Below, piece after piece: positions 17,758 to 26,981 of a DNA stretch of 64,000 bases; the stretch's first letter is position 1, and each line of letters starts with the position of its first letter. The notes under the pieces were generated by a model that worked only from the letters and a program-made list of their open reading frames with translations, had not been told where the DNA came from and did not search any database. The DNA lies in NCBI GenBank assembly GCA_020444515.1, contig JAHLKX010000006.1, positions 186,001 to 250,000 on the forward strand, written 5' to 3'. The DNA is from Bacteroidota bacterium. Its GTDB lineage: Bacteria; Bacteroidota; Bacteroidia; Bacteroidales; JAADJA01. The position numbers and the translations under genes were made by a program.

Positions 17758-20595
17758 ATGAAGAAATTCGTTTTACTTTCATGTTTTTGTTTTTTATTTC
17801 TTTCCCTAAACCTGAGTGCTCAGAAAACAATGCAGAATGTTGATCCCGATGGTTTTGAGATGCGGAAAGATATTGTAGTTGATAAGGGACAGACCCTGCT
17901 TGATTTTTTGGATCCGAGCCAGTTGAAAGATCAGCAAACGGATATTGATCCCGGTGTTGATCCTGAGGGAGATTTCATGCTGCGATCTTCCTTTACCACC
18001 GACGGATCGAAAGTGCTTGTTTGTACCGGTGGTACCGATAATTTGACCGTTTTTGATAACGAAACCATGGAGGCCGAGACGGTGATCGAGGTGGGCGACT
18101 ACCCCTGTGATGTAGCCGTTACAGATGATTATGCAGTGGTTCCTTGCATATTTGGTGATGAAATATACGTGATCAACCTGGATGACTATTCAATTGCAGC
18201 TGTATTTGCAACACCGACCGGTGCTCAGCCCTGTGTGGTGGAAGTGAGCCCCGACGGAAATTATGCTTTCGTGGCTTGTGATATCAATGACCAGTGTGAG
18301 GTAATTGATCTGCAAAGTCTTACGCAACTTTCACCGGTTACTGATTTCCCGATCTCATTGATTACCTTTTCGTGGGTTTCAACCGGAGGACGGAGTACGT
18401 TCAAGTTTTCAAGGTTTGCAGTCTCAGCTGATGGAAATCATTTAATTGTTGGAAATGCAGCTGATGAAGTGTTGTTTATTGACCCTCTGACCGGGAATAC
18501 TGATTATTCGGTAAATGGCATTCCCAACTGTTTTGTCGTTGGTCTTTCAGGTGACGGTACAAAAACCGTGGCTATTAGTGATTTCAATAATATTTTGAAA
18601 GCATTTCAAATTGATAACACAACCAACGCTGTAACAGCCACTGTTGAATTAACCGGTAATTACCTGGCCACTTATGATGTGGCGGTAAATCCTGATGGGA
18701 GTAAAGCATTTATTGGGATTGGCAATAATTCCAGTGCCATTGTCCGGTTTCAATCCTCTGATTTTATAACTTTCTCACAAACCTATACTCCTTTTTGGAT
18801 GACGACTTCTGCTGATCATCAATATGTCGTTAGTGGACAGTATCGCTTTTCTATCATGGGTTTTGAAAGCGAAACCATGCTCGATCAATTGCAGGGATAC
18901 ACCCAGGATTTTGGATGTATTTCACCCATTGAAAACAAAGTTGTTGGCTATGATCCGTTGCGATATGAAGGGGTTTACTTTTTCGATTTCGCCACCCCAG
19001 GTGATATTCAGTTCAATGGAAGAGCACTGGCCGGCCTCCCACCTGAGGCTGATACTCCTTATCGCATTGCCATTTCAGAAGACGGAACCAAAGCGATAAC
19101 TTCCAATTCCCTGTCGGAAAGTGCTACCATCATAGACCTCACAGATTATTCAGTGGCGGAGGTTTTGGATTTGGGAGAAAAAAGTGATGCCATTGGCATT
19201 ACCTACGATTCTCAATGGGCCATAATGGGTGGTTATGATTTGAATACCATCAAAATCATTGATTTGGTAAACAATGAACTGGTTGGTACGCTTTATACCG
19301 GACAAAGACCGTTAATGGTAGCCATTTCGCCGGATGATCAATACGCGTATATCGGAAATCTCAAACAAAATTCTGTATCATTTGTCGAGCTGAATGGCGC
19401 AGCCAGTAATGAGATAGTTGAAATTCCTACTGGTATAATTGGTCTCTCCTGGGCAGCATTCGGTGTCAGGAGTAGTGTGGAAGTAGATCCCTCCGGACAA
19501 TATGTGCTGGTGGCAGCCAGTTTTGCTGATCAGGTACAGGTGATCGACATCGCCCAGCAGGCAATTGTTGCCAACCTGAATGTTGGCACTTTCCCTCTAA
19601 AGATCGCTTTTAATGAAACCGGGGAATATGCTGCTGTTACCAATTATAACAGCGATAGTTATTCCATCATCCATGTGGATGGGGCTGCCTCAAGCGTGGT
19701 AGGTACTTTTTCAAGCACTGGTGACGGGCCCCTGCGTTTGGCATATAATGATGTTGAAGATGAATTTGGAATCATCAACTATACCACCAAAACGGTGATC
19801 AATGTTGATCCTGAAACCGGGGATATCAACAGTACCGACAATTATAACCAATACGGAAATCCGATTCAGATTCATTATGATGTGGAAGGGAATCCCATTG
19901 TTTTGGCTTTATCTAACAATGATGACCCGGGTTATTTGATCAGGAAAAATGAAGTTGTAATATTACCGGCCACACCCACCTACTTTGATTATTGCGCTGC
20001 CACCAATACAGCCGTTGTTTGTATGCCTGGTCCTGATTATGTTACTGTAGTAGAATTTGACCAGGCTGTAGCCCCACTTGCAGATTTTGGAGCCAATGTC
20101 ACGACCATCCAAATTGGGGAATCAGTGGCTTTCGAAGACCTTTCACAGAACAATCCAATATCCTGGAATTGGACTTTTGAAGGCGGCACTCCCATGAGCT
20201 CAACCGATCAGAACCCTGAAATTACTTATGAAACAGAAGGTACCTACGACGTTTCATTAACAGTGACCAACATCGCAGGATCAGATGATGAATTGAAGCC
20301 GGATTATATTACTGTTTTACCTCTCACATATGTCGTAGAAAGCGAAACAGAAAAATTTGCTACCGTAGGACCGAATCCGGTATCAGAAACCCTTTACATT
20401 CTTCAACAAACGGATCAACCTGTGCCTTTAACGGCCACAGTATTTAATGTTCAGGGCAGGATGTTATTTTCGAAATTCATAGATACAAACACAAGTGCCC
20501 TCTCATTTGCTGGAATAAGGGATGGTTTGTATGTGCTTAAGATCTCAGGGAGCACATCAAGTCAATCTTTCAAAATATTAAAGAAGTCGGAATAG
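17758..20595 (+). CDS. Secreted YVTN-type beta-propeller protein with PKD and T9SS sorting domains
   Basis: A 945-residue protein with a signal peptide (MKKFVLLSCFCFLFLSLNLSAQ). Residues about 60-760 are a long series of beta-propeller blades of the YVTN/lactonase type (VAVTDDYAVVPC, AVSADGNHLIVGN, VAISPDDQYAYIGN, IAFNETGEYAAVT), probably two propellers, since the segment ITFSWVSTGGRST recurs later as IGLSWAAFGVRSS. A PKD domain follows at about 770-850 (DLSQNNPISWNWTFEGG), then a T9SS sorting domain (VGPNPVSETLYIL) to the end. It is a predicted cell-surface or released protein of unknown ligand. The mtnA gene begins one base after its stop codon, which may allow co-transcription despite unrelated function. 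Confidence 0.82.
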   Translation: MKKFVLLSCFCFLFLSLNLSAQKTMQNVDPDGFEMRKDIVVDKGQTLLDFLDPSQLKDQQTDIDPGVDPEGDFMLRSSFTTDGSKVLVCTGGTDNLTVFDNETMEAETVIEVGDYPCDVAVTDDYAVVPCIFGDEIYVINLDDYSIAAVFATPTGAQPCVVEVSPDGNYAFVACDINDQCEVIDLQSLTQLSPVTDFPISLITFSWVSTGGRSTFKFSRFAVSADGNHLIVGNAADEVLFIDPLTGNTDYSVNGIPNCFVVGLSGDGTKTVAISDFNNILKAFQIDNTTNAVTATVELTGNYLATYDVAVNPDGSKAFIGIGNNSSAIVRFQSSDFITFSQTYTPFWMTTSADHQYVVSGQYRFSIMGFESETMLDQLQGYTQDFGCISPIENKVVGYDPLRYEGVYFFDFATPGDIQFNGRALAGLPPEADTPYRIAISEDGTKAITSNSLSESATIIDLTDYSVAEVLDLGEKSDAIGITYDSQWAIMGGYDLNTIKIIDLVNNELVGTLYTGQRPLMVAISPDDQYAYIGNLKQNSVSFVELNGAASNEIVEIPTGIIGLSWAAFGVRSSVEVDPSGQYVLVAASFADQVQVIDIAQQAIVANLNVGTFPLKIAFNETGEYAAVTNYNSDSYSIIHVDGAASSVVGTFSSTGDGPLRLAYNDVEDEFGIINYTTKTVINVDPETGDINSTDNYNQYGNPIQIHYDVEGNPIVLALSNNDDPGYLIRKNEVVILPATPTYFDYCAATNTAVVCMPGPDYVTVVEFDQAVAPLADFGANVTTIQIGESVAFEDLSQNNPISWNWTFEGGTPMSSTDQNPEITYETEGTYDVSLTVTNIAGSDDELKPDYITVLPLTYVVESETEKFATVGPNPVSETLYILQQTDQPVPLTATVFNVQGRMLFSKFIDTNTSALSFAGIRDGLYVLKISGSTSSQSFKILKKSE

Positions 20596-20596
20596 C

Positions 20597-21637
20597 ATGC
20601 ATGTAAACGGAAAGCATTATCGCACCCTTTGGTTTGAAAATGGGGATGTCCATATGATTGATCAGACTTTACTCCCTTTTCAGTTCCGGATTTTTACAGC
20701 ACATTCTTATGAAGATACCTGCCAGGCGATCACCAATATGAAAACAAGGGGCGCGGGTGCCATTGGTGCAGCGGCAGGATTTGCTATGGCTCAGGCATAT
20801 TTGCAGGCAGAACAAACGGGTAATGATAACATTGTTGCCATTGCCAGGAAAGAAATAGAGGAAACCAGACCCACTGCCAGGAACTTATTTTATGCTGTTG
20901 AAAAGGTATATGAAGCTGGGAAAAAATCTGTTGATGCTGCATTAAAAATGGCCCAATACATTGCCGATGAAAATGTGGAAGAGGCTCTTTCGATTGGCCG
21001 TTATGGCAATGAGCTGATTCATACAGGATCCCGGATTGAAACCCATTGCAATGCCGGATGGTTGGGTTTCGTGGATTATGGTAGTGCCCTGGCACCCATT
21101 TACCTGGCCAAAGAATCGGGTAAAAAAGTTCATGTATTTGTAGACGAAACAAGGCCCAGGAGCCAGGGTGCCCGGCTAACAGCCTGGGAGTTAAAAAATG
21201 AGGGGATCAGTCATGTCATTATCTCCGATAATGCCGGCGCTCATTTTATGTCGAAAGGGCTGGTAGATATCATGATCGTAGGTGCGGACAGGGTGGCAGC
21301 CAACGGCGATGTCGCCAATAAAATTGGAACCCTGGAAAAAGCCATTGTAGCCAAACAATATGGGATCCCATTTTATGTAGCCATGCCGTTATCAACGATA
21401 GATTTGGATTGTGAAAAAGGTGAAGATATTACCATTGAAGAACGGGATGAATCGGAGATATTATTTCAGGAAGGTCCGGATGATACCGGTCAAATAACCC
21501 GGATTTGGGTGTGTAATCCCGGCTCTGAAATTCTGAACCCGGCTTTTGATATTACTCCCGCCGAGTTAATTACCGGTTTTATTACGAGTAAAGGCATTAT
21601 TAAACCCAACAAGAAAGCAATCAATGAACTTTTTTAG
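20597..21637 (+). CDS. mtnA: S-methyl-5-thioribose-1-phosphate isomerase
   Basis: A 346-residue enzyme that isomerises 5-methylthioribose-1-phosphate to 5-methylthioribulose-1-phosphate, the ring-opening step in salvage of the S-adenosylmethionine by-product methylthioadenosine; related enzymes also take 5-deoxyribose-1-phosphate. Visible family features are TRGAGAIGAAAGFA, HCNAGWL with the catalytic Cys at 151, DETRPRSQGARLTAWEL, and IVGADRVAANGDVANKIGT with the catalytic Asp at 231. These correspond to Cys160 and Asp240 of the Bacillus enzyme at the same 80-residue spacing. The next gene, two bases on, is a class II aldolase that could split the product. The usual MtnK and other Mtn genes are not in this window. 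Confidence 0.93.
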   Translation: MHVNGKHYRTLWFENGDVHMIDQTLLPFQFRIFTAHSYEDTCQAITNMKTRGAGAIGAAAGFAMAQAYLQAEQTGNDNIVAIARKEIEETRPTARNLFYAVEKVYEAGKKSVDAALKMAQYIADENVEEALSIGRYGNELIHTGSRIETHCNAGWLGFVDYGSALAPIYLAKESGKKVHVFVDETRPRSQGARLTAWELKNEGISHVIISDNAGAHFMSKGLVDIMIVGADRVAANGDVANKIGTLEKAIVAKQYGIPFYVAMPLSTIDLDCEKGEDITIEERDESEILFQEGPDDTGQITRIWVCNPGSEILNPAFDITPAELITGFITSKGIIKPNKKAINELF

Positions 21638-21639
21638 CC

Positions 21640-22263
21640 ATGGAACTAATTAAAGAACGTGAAAAAGTAGCCGCCTTCATGCGTCGTCTTTATGATCAAA
21701 AACTCACAACTGTCAGTGGAGGCAATGTAAGCTTAAGGATCGGGGACAGAATATTAATTACCCCATCTCAAATTGATAAAGCTAAAATTGTGGGAGAACA
21801 AATCGCCATTTTAACCATGGATGGTAAAATTCATTCACAACGCCATAAAAAGAGCATGGAAAGTGGTATGCACCTGGCCATTTATTCCAGGCGTCCTGAA
21901 GTCAGGGCTGTGGTTCATGCCCATCCGGTATTTGCCACCAGTTTTGCCATTTCCGGTAAAAAGATTAAAACCAGCCTGGCTGGTGAGTCGCGGGCGGTGT
22001 TAGGTGAACCTGTATTGGCGAAATATGCACTTATGGGAACACAGGAATTGGCTGAGATTGTTGCTGAAGCCAGCTTGAAAAGCAATGCCATTATGATGCA
22101 AAATCATGGTGTGATTACCCTGGGAGAAACCCTTTTTCAGGCATATGACAGAATGGAGGTTCTGGAGGCCAGTGCTAAAATGACCATGATCACTGAACTT
22201 TTAGGTGGAAGCCAGGAATTGTCACCGGATCAGCTTAGAGAAATTGATAATTTATTTATCTAA
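21640..22263 (+). CDS. Class II aldolase (fuculose-phosphate-aldolase type), likely acts on the MtnA product
   Basis: A 207-residue class II aldolase/adducin-family protein. The metal and catalytic positions of E. coli FucA are all present with the same spacing: Glu74 (FucA Glu73), His93 and His95 in VHAHP (92, 94) and His156 in MQNHG (155), as well as SGGNVSLRI at residues 26-34. It could be an aldolase releasing dihydroxyacetone phosphate, or the related dehydratase MtnB. Two facts favour the aldolase route: it is directly downstream of mtnA, and the rest of the universal methionine salvage pathway is absent here. In Rhodospirillum and some E. coli, MtnA plus such an aldolase form a DHAP shunt for 5-deoxyribose and methylthioribose phosphates. 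Confidence 0.8.
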   Translation: MELIKEREKVAAFMRRLYDQKLTTVSGGNVSLRIGDRILITPSQIDKAKIVGEQIAILTMDGKIHSQRHKKSMESGMHLAIYSRRPEVRAVVHAHPVFATSFAISGKKIKTSLAGESRAVLGEPVLAKYALMGTQELAEIVAEASLKSNAIMMQNHGVITLGETLFQAYDRMEVLEASAKMTMITELLGGSQELSPDQLREIDNLFI

Positions 22264-22267
22264 CCAT

Positions 22268-22840
22268 TTGAAAAAATCGTTTACTCATATTCTCATTTTT
22301 GTCGTTCTGACAGTCTCAGGCCAGGCTCAGCAATCATCGTTTATAACTGCGGAGCTGGGATTGCTGCGCAACCAAAACGGTTTTTTCAGATTATTTGATG
22401 GAATTGTGGATGCGGGAGTAGCTTATCAGTTCTCAATTTTGAATAAACTTTATGGTGGAGCTTCCTTTCATGCAGGTTTTCTAAATTACCAAAATACATC
22501 AGCCAAAAGTGTCCTTTACAGACCCCATTTAAGTTTGCAATATTCAATTCATCTTTCTCCGCGAATTGCAATGGAACCCCAGGCAGGAATTGGCTATGCT
22601 TTTGTGAGGATTACCAATCAGGAATATAATTATAAAAACATGCAAACAGGGGTTAATTATTCCGGAACATTGAAATTACGCTGGAAATCTGAAGGCAAAT
22701 TGGATTATTATTTATTTGGTCGATATGATTTTATTTATCTGAATAAAGATGATGATTTTACGCAATTGGAATATTATCGCCGAATTCAAATATTTGCTTT
22801 CGGGTTGGGACTGCACATAAAACCCGGTAAATATGAGTAA
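22268..22840 (+). CDS. Outer-membrane beta-barrel protein, TTG start
   Basis: About 190 residues. The only start giving a signal peptide is TTG at 22268, five bases after the aldolase stop: KKSFTHILIFVVLTVSGQAQ. Upstream in-frame codons run backwards into the aldolase gene and do not look like a leader. The mature protein has alternating strands rich in Tyr and Phe (LYGGASFHAGFLNYQ, DYYLFGRYDFIYLNKDDD) and ends with a strand AFGLGLHIK, consistent with an eight-stranded outer-membrane barrel. I do not recognise a specific family. Its last eight bases overlap the next gene, so the two are likely coupled. Confidence 0.7.
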   Translation: MKKSFTHILIFVVLTVSGQAQQSSFITAELGLLRNQNGFFRLFDGIVDAGVAYQFSILNKLYGGASFHAGFLNYQNTSAKSVLYRPHLSLQYSIHLSPRIAMEPQAGIGYAFVRITNQEYNYKNMQTGVNYSGTLKLRWKSEGKLDYYLFGRYDFIYLNKDDDFTQLEYYRRIQIFAFGLGLHIKPGKYE

Positions 22841-23294
22841 GTCGCTTTGCATATTCATTCCCGGAGTGATCGTATTGCTGTTCTTGGGGTGTTCCAAAAC
22901 AAATGATACCCTGGTTCTGGATCAACGCTACCTGAACATTGCCGATGTGGTTGAGTTTTGCACGGGTTCCTGTGATGTCGAAGCGCCCTGGGAACAAAGC
23001 ACGGTCTTATTAAAAGGTCACCTGAGGGATGCCATGAATGATTCCGTTCAGGCAGATAACAGGATAAAAAACCGGTTTTACTTGGTCGATATTCGCAATG
23101 GCATGTTTATCGAGATACGGGTGGAAAATGATCATGACCAGGTATTTGATCAACTAGAATCAGCAATGAAACAGGACATAATTTATGTGTCAGGAAAAGC
23201 CAATGCCGTTAGTGCATTTGATGGATCCGAATGTACAAAAGGAGTTGTTGTACTAATCATGAGTACCACTGATTTATTGATAAATCTCGAATAA
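22833..23294 (+). CDS. Small lipoprotein of unknown function
   Basis: A 153-residue protein whose first 20 residues are a lipoprotein signal (IVLLFLGCSKTND, lipidated Cys near residue 20). The rest contains CTGSCDVEAPWEQSTVLLKGHL and later SGKANAVSAFDGSEC, with three cysteines that could bind metal or form disulfides. The pattern of a strand-rich domain with WEQSTVLLKG suggests an OB-like fold, but I cannot name a family. It overlaps the barrel protein gene by eight bases and ends one base before tag. Function unknown. Confidence 0.65.
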   Translation: MSKSLCIFIPGVIVLLFLGCSKTNDTLVLDQRYLNIADVVEFCTGSCDVEAPWEQSTVLLKGHLRDAMNDSVQADNRIKNRFYLVDIRNGMFIEIRVENDHDQVFDQLESAMKQDIIYVSGKANAVSAFDGSECTKGVVVLIMSTTDLLINLE

Positions 23295-23295
23295 T

Positions 23296-23856
23296 ATGGA
23301 TTCCTGTCAATGGCCAAATAGTGATCCCAGGATGATCGAATACCATGACAAGGAATGGGGTGTGCCTGTTCATGATGATCTTAAACATTTTGAATACATG
23401 GTTCTGGATGCCTTCCAGGCAGGTCTGAGCTGGGCGATCATTCTGAAGAAAAGAGAAGGTTTTCGCGATGCATTTGATCAGTTTGATTACCGAAAGATCG
23501 CCCGATATGATGAATTAAAAATTCAGCAATTGATAAATAATTCCCAGATCATTAGAAATCAGCAAAAGATCAGAGCCATCATCCATAACGCTCAAAAGTT
23601 CCTTGAAATTCAAAAGGAATATGGCTCATTCGACCAATATATTTGGCAGTTTACAGGATACAAAACCAAACAAAACAGCTGGACTGAATTGGATCAACTT
23701 CCAGCCACCAGCCCTGAATCAGTCGCAATGAGTAAAGATCTGAAAAGGCGTGGATTTAAATTTGTGGGATCCACCATATGTTATGCATATATGCAGGCTG
23801 CTGGCCTGGTAAATGATCACCTAACAACTTGCTGGAGATATCAAGATCTGGGCTGA
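23296..23856 (+). CDS. tag: DNA-3-methyladenine glycosylase I
   Basis: A 186-residue monofunctional glycosylase that removes 3-methyladenine from alkylated DNA, starting base-excision repair. All Tag landmarks are present: the zinc ligands Cys4, His17, His175 and Cys179 at exactly the positions known for E. coli Tag, the aromatic base-binding pocket EYHDKEWGVP and the helix AFQAGLSWAIILKKRE. It is probably the last gene of the plus-strand group starting at 20597. It converges with the FG-GAP protein gene, seven bases apart. Confidence 0.95.
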   Translation: MDSCQWPNSDPRMIEYHDKEWGVPVHDDLKHFEYMVLDAFQAGLSWAIILKKREGFRDAFDQFDYRKIARYDELKIQQLINNSQIIRNQQKIRAIIHNAQKFLEIQKEYGSFDQYIWQFTGYKTKQNSWTELDQLPATSPESVAMSKDLKRRGFKFVGSTICYAYMQAAGLVNDHLTTCWRYQDLG

Positions 23857-23863
23857 AACGGGG

Positions 23864-26143
23864 TTAGTTTACGATTACCTTCTCAACATAGTCGTTTTCC
23901 CTGGCACTGATTTTAACGTAATAAATTCCAGGCAAGAGGTCCTCAATTTTTATGTATTGTTTATCTTTCAATGAAATGGTCCGAATTTCAGCGCCCCGGG
24001 CATTCAGTATGCTTATTTGGTCCACCTGAAGCAATCCTCTGCAATCAATGTTAAAAGCCCCATTCGAAGGGTTTGGAAAAATAGTATATGGCTTATTTCC
24101 CGAGTTACCATTTATTCCGGTATTCCAGTTGACATAAATGGTCAGGGGATCCGAAAAATCTCCTTCACCACATGCATTTTCCGCTTTGACCCGCAGGTTG
24201 ACACTATAGCTATTGGATTGATCCCAATAGATTTTCACTTGTGTAATCGTGTCGCCGGCAACGATCACTCCCATATCATCCGGTTCAATTTCCCAGATGT
24301 AATCAGTGGCATTGACACACCAGGTTTCATATATTGTAAAATTGGTCTGGCTGGTCACCACTTCGGTTGGCCCTTCGGGTTGATCAGGTGATTCAGGGGT
24401 ATAGGCTGCATTAATGTAATCTGATTTGGTGATTGAACTGGAATTGCTGCCATCCGAAACGGTGAGGGTGACATCATAGGTTCCAGTAGTTGGATAATTT
24501 ACAACAGGATTTTGTTCGGTGGAAGTAGACGGGTTTCCCCCTTCAAATTCCCAATCCCAACTCACAATATCACCCAGAGATTGATCTGAAAAGGTGACAT
24601 CACCTCCTTCGCAAATGCTTGTGGGTACTCCTCCGAAATCAGCTGAAAGAACTGAGGCATCCACATATACGCCATCGTGCCTGACATTATACTGAAGAAT
24701 GGTCAGGGGTGATTTTTCTGGGTTTACAGCCAGGTTTGTATTCCAGAGATAAAAATAGAGATCGTTGGTTGTCAGACTACCACTAGCACCGGAAATATCC
24801 AGTATACCATCATTGTTTATATCGGTAACAAAGGGATTCATAAAAAATGTAGACCCTGTTACAGTCAATGGCCATCCTGACATGGGTGTTCCATCGTGAT
24901 TATAACCCAGATAAATACCCGCATTGGTATTGTCGTCCCACATCAATTCTACCTGGTCGTCTCCATCAAGGTCGGCCAGGATGATCTGGTTATTGATAGC
25001 ATTCATGGGGGCGGTCGGCCATCCTTCCAGGTCGTTTCCGAACCGATCCCAGGCGTAAACCTTATCGGCTGGTGAGCCTGACAGGACCTGGTCACCCACA
25101 GCAACATCCAGGTAACCATCCCCGTCAATATCTCCTACGGCTGCCGGACCATAGATCCAGTAGCTAACAAATTGCGGCCATCCTTCAAGGGCCATTCCAT
25201 TCTTATTTATAACATGGATGGCACCATTACCTGCTGTTGATGAATGATCGCCTACCAGGATATCCCGGTAGCCGTCTCCATCCATATCAGCCAGTACGGG
25301 TGAAGAATAGGAAAAAACGCGGTTAGCTCCTGGTGCATAAGGAAATCCTTCCAGTACATTACCGCTTATGTCAAATGCATAAACACTATAGTATGACTCA
25401 GCAATGATCTCAGGAATATTGTCACCTGTTATATCTCCTACGGCAACAGCCGACCCGGGTATATAATCCATGGCAACGGGAAAACCAGGAACTGCAGTGC
25501 CATTGCCCTTATAGGCGCCAACATATCCATCCGGATAATCCCTTTCTTCAACGATGATCTCCAGGCTGTTATCCCCATCAAGGTCAGCAAGAACCGGTGT
25601 TTTGGTGGCTCCTCCACTTAGTGATACCGGAAATCCGGTTACACTGCTACCATCTTTTTCCCAGGCATGCAAATAGCCTGTATTACCGGCCCCAGACTGT
25701 CGGGTTGAAACGACAACTTCGCCTTCACCATCTCCGTCAATGTCTCCGAAAGCAGGCGCACCGTCTGGATAAAGCAGGGTTGTCACCGGCCAACCCTCAA
25801 CCACAGATCCATCCGGTTTAAAGGCATATACTTGCTGAGTAATACAATAAATGATCTCTAAATCCTCATCTTCATCCAGGTTGCAGTAAATACCTCCCCT
25901 GTTTGAATCACCGGAATATTGGATTGGCCAATTGGGCCAGGGTTCTATTCCACTCATGTCAGTCTCATCCAGAACCATTGTGGCCATTTCTTTTGTTAAT
26001 AATACCTTGCCATCAACATCGGGAATGATAGCGAGGCCCCTAACATTTTTTAGGGTTGCATAATCAGCAACAATTACCTGGCTAAAAGTAGCTGTGAAAG
26101 CCAGAATTGATAAAATCAGGATAGGGTAAGTTTTTAAGCGCAT
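23864..26143 (-). CDS. Secreted FG-GAP/VCBS-repeat protein with PKD-like domains and T9SS sorting domain
   Basis: I chose the ATG at 26143 because it starts a signal peptide (MRLKTYPILILSILAFTATFS), giving 759 residues; the frame continues 30 codons upstream without a leader-like sequence. Residues about 90-520 hold seven or so FG-GAP/VCBS propeller units with the calcium-binding pattern DxDGDG (FGDIDGDGEGEVVV, LADMDGDGYRDILVG, VGDIDGDGYLDVAVG). A PKD domain (SLGDIVSWDWEFEGGNP) and a second PKD-like domain (NATDYIWEIEPDD) follow, then a T9SS sorting domain with FPNPSNGAFNIDC. It is a predicted surface adhesin or binding protein that needs calcium; ligand unknown. Confidence 0.85.
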   Translation of the reverse strand: MRLKTYPILILSILAFTATFSQVIVADYATLKNVRGLAIIPDVDGKVLLTKEMATMVLDETDMSGIEPWPNWPIQYSGDSNRGGIYCNLDEDEDLEIIYCITQQVYAFKPDGSVVEGWPVTTLLYPDGAPAFGDIDGDGEGEVVVSTRQSGAGNTGYLHAWEKDGSSVTGFPVSLSGGATKTPVLADLDGDNSLEIIVEERDYPDGYVGAYKGNGTAVPGFPVAMDYIPGSAVAVGDITGDNIPEIIAESYYSVYAFDISGNVLEGFPYAPGANRVFSYSSPVLADMDGDGYRDILVGDHSSTAGNGAIHVINKNGMALEGWPQFVSYWIYGPAAVGDIDGDGYLDVAVGDQVLSGSPADKVYAWDRFGNDLEGWPTAPMNAINNQIILADLDGDDQVELMWDDNTNAGIYLGYNHDGTPMSGWPLTVTGSTFFMNPFVTDINNDGILDISGASGSLTTNDLYFYLWNTNLAVNPEKSPLTILQYNVRHDGVYVDASVLSADFGGVPTSICEGGDVTFSDQSLGDIVSWDWEFEGGNPSTSTEQNPVVNYPTTGTYDVTLTVSDGSNSSSITKSDYINAAYTPESPDQPEGPTEVVTSQTNFTIYETWCVNATDYIWEIEPDDMGVIVAGDTITQVKIYWDQSNSYSVNLRVKAENACGEGDFSDPLTIYVNWNTGINGNSGNKPYTIFPNPSNGAFNIDCRGLLQVDQISILNARGAEIRTISLKDKQYIKIEDLLPGIYYVKISARENDYVEKVIVN

Positions 26144-26198
26144 AATTGTAAAATTTGAGCTAAATTTACTTAAAATCCGAGAAAGTAGAACCATTTGC

Positions 26199-26981
26199 CT
26201 ACTTTGAACAAAAAAATACAGGCTCATCAGCATTTAACTTCATTTTCTTTCCCAGCTCTTTCAACGAAGAATCTTCACTCCATTGATACCGGGAAACTTT
26301 AAATCCTGCAGTTTTAAGTCTGGAAGCATAATCCAATCCATATATCCGAACATGGTCTGTCTGACCGAAAACCTTTTCTCTTTCCTGTGGACTGGTAACC
26401 GCAGCATCTTCAAATGTGGTCTTAAGGATCTTTGAAAAGGGAACCTGCAAAACAGCCCAACCTGCTGTATTGAGAACTCGATACAATTCTGACATGGCTT
26501 TTTGATCATCTGGGATATGCTCCAATACATGATTGCAAATGATTGCATCAAAATGATTGTCAGGAAATGGAATTTTCGTAATATCCATTTGCATCATAAC
26601 CCCATCTGGATCAAGATCTGCAGACAGGTAATCAATATTTTGAAGGTGTTCAAAAAGGAATTGAAGAGAAGGTTCTGGAGCAATATGAAGCAATTTCAGC
26701 TTTTTATCAAAAATTTCGGTTTGTGTTTTCAGGAAATGAAAAAGCAATCGTATACGATCCGATGAACCACACACCGGACATAATGCTTCCCTCAAGCCGG
26801 CACCCACTATTTGTTTTTCTACCAGTACCGGAAGATCATAACCAAGAGGAAGCCATTTTCGGATATGTGACTGGCAAACATTACAATGGTATCGGTTACC
26901 ATAATAAAAAAATCGGAGTCCCCACCGTTTGATTTTTTGATGATATGCTCCCGGAATAATCTTTTTAATGATCTGTTTCAC
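26199..26981 (-). CDS. SAM-dependent methyltransferase with N-terminal zinc ribbon, GTG start
   Basis: The GTG at 26981 overlaps the TGA of the preceding SGNH gene as GTGA, so it is the best start and implies translational coupling; the product is 260 residues. An N-terminal zinc ribbon has the paired motifs CNVCQSHI and CPVCGSSDR. A class I methyltransferase domain follows (LKLLHIAPEPSLQFLF, LDPDGVMMQMDI, FDAIICNHVLEHIPDD) with the SAM-binding acidic residue after YLSADLD. Such zinc-ribbon methyltransferases are frequent in polysaccharide gene sets of Bacteroidota. The substrate is not known. A function in modifying an envelope polymer with its SGNH partner is inference from the coupling. 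Confidence 0.8.
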   Translation of the reverse strand: MKQIIKKIIPGAYHQKIKRWGLRFFYYGNRYHCNVCQSHIRKWLPLGYDLPVLVEKQIVGAGLREALCPVCGSSDRIRLLFHFLKTQTEIFDKKLKLLHIAPEPSLQFLFEHLQNIDYLSADLDPDGVMMQMDITKIPFPDNHFDAIICNHVLEHIPDDQKAMSELYRVLNTAGWAVLQVPFSKILKTTFEDAAVTSPQEREKVFGQTDHVRIYGLDYASRLKTAGFKVSRYQWSEDSSLKELGKKMKLNADEPVFFCSK

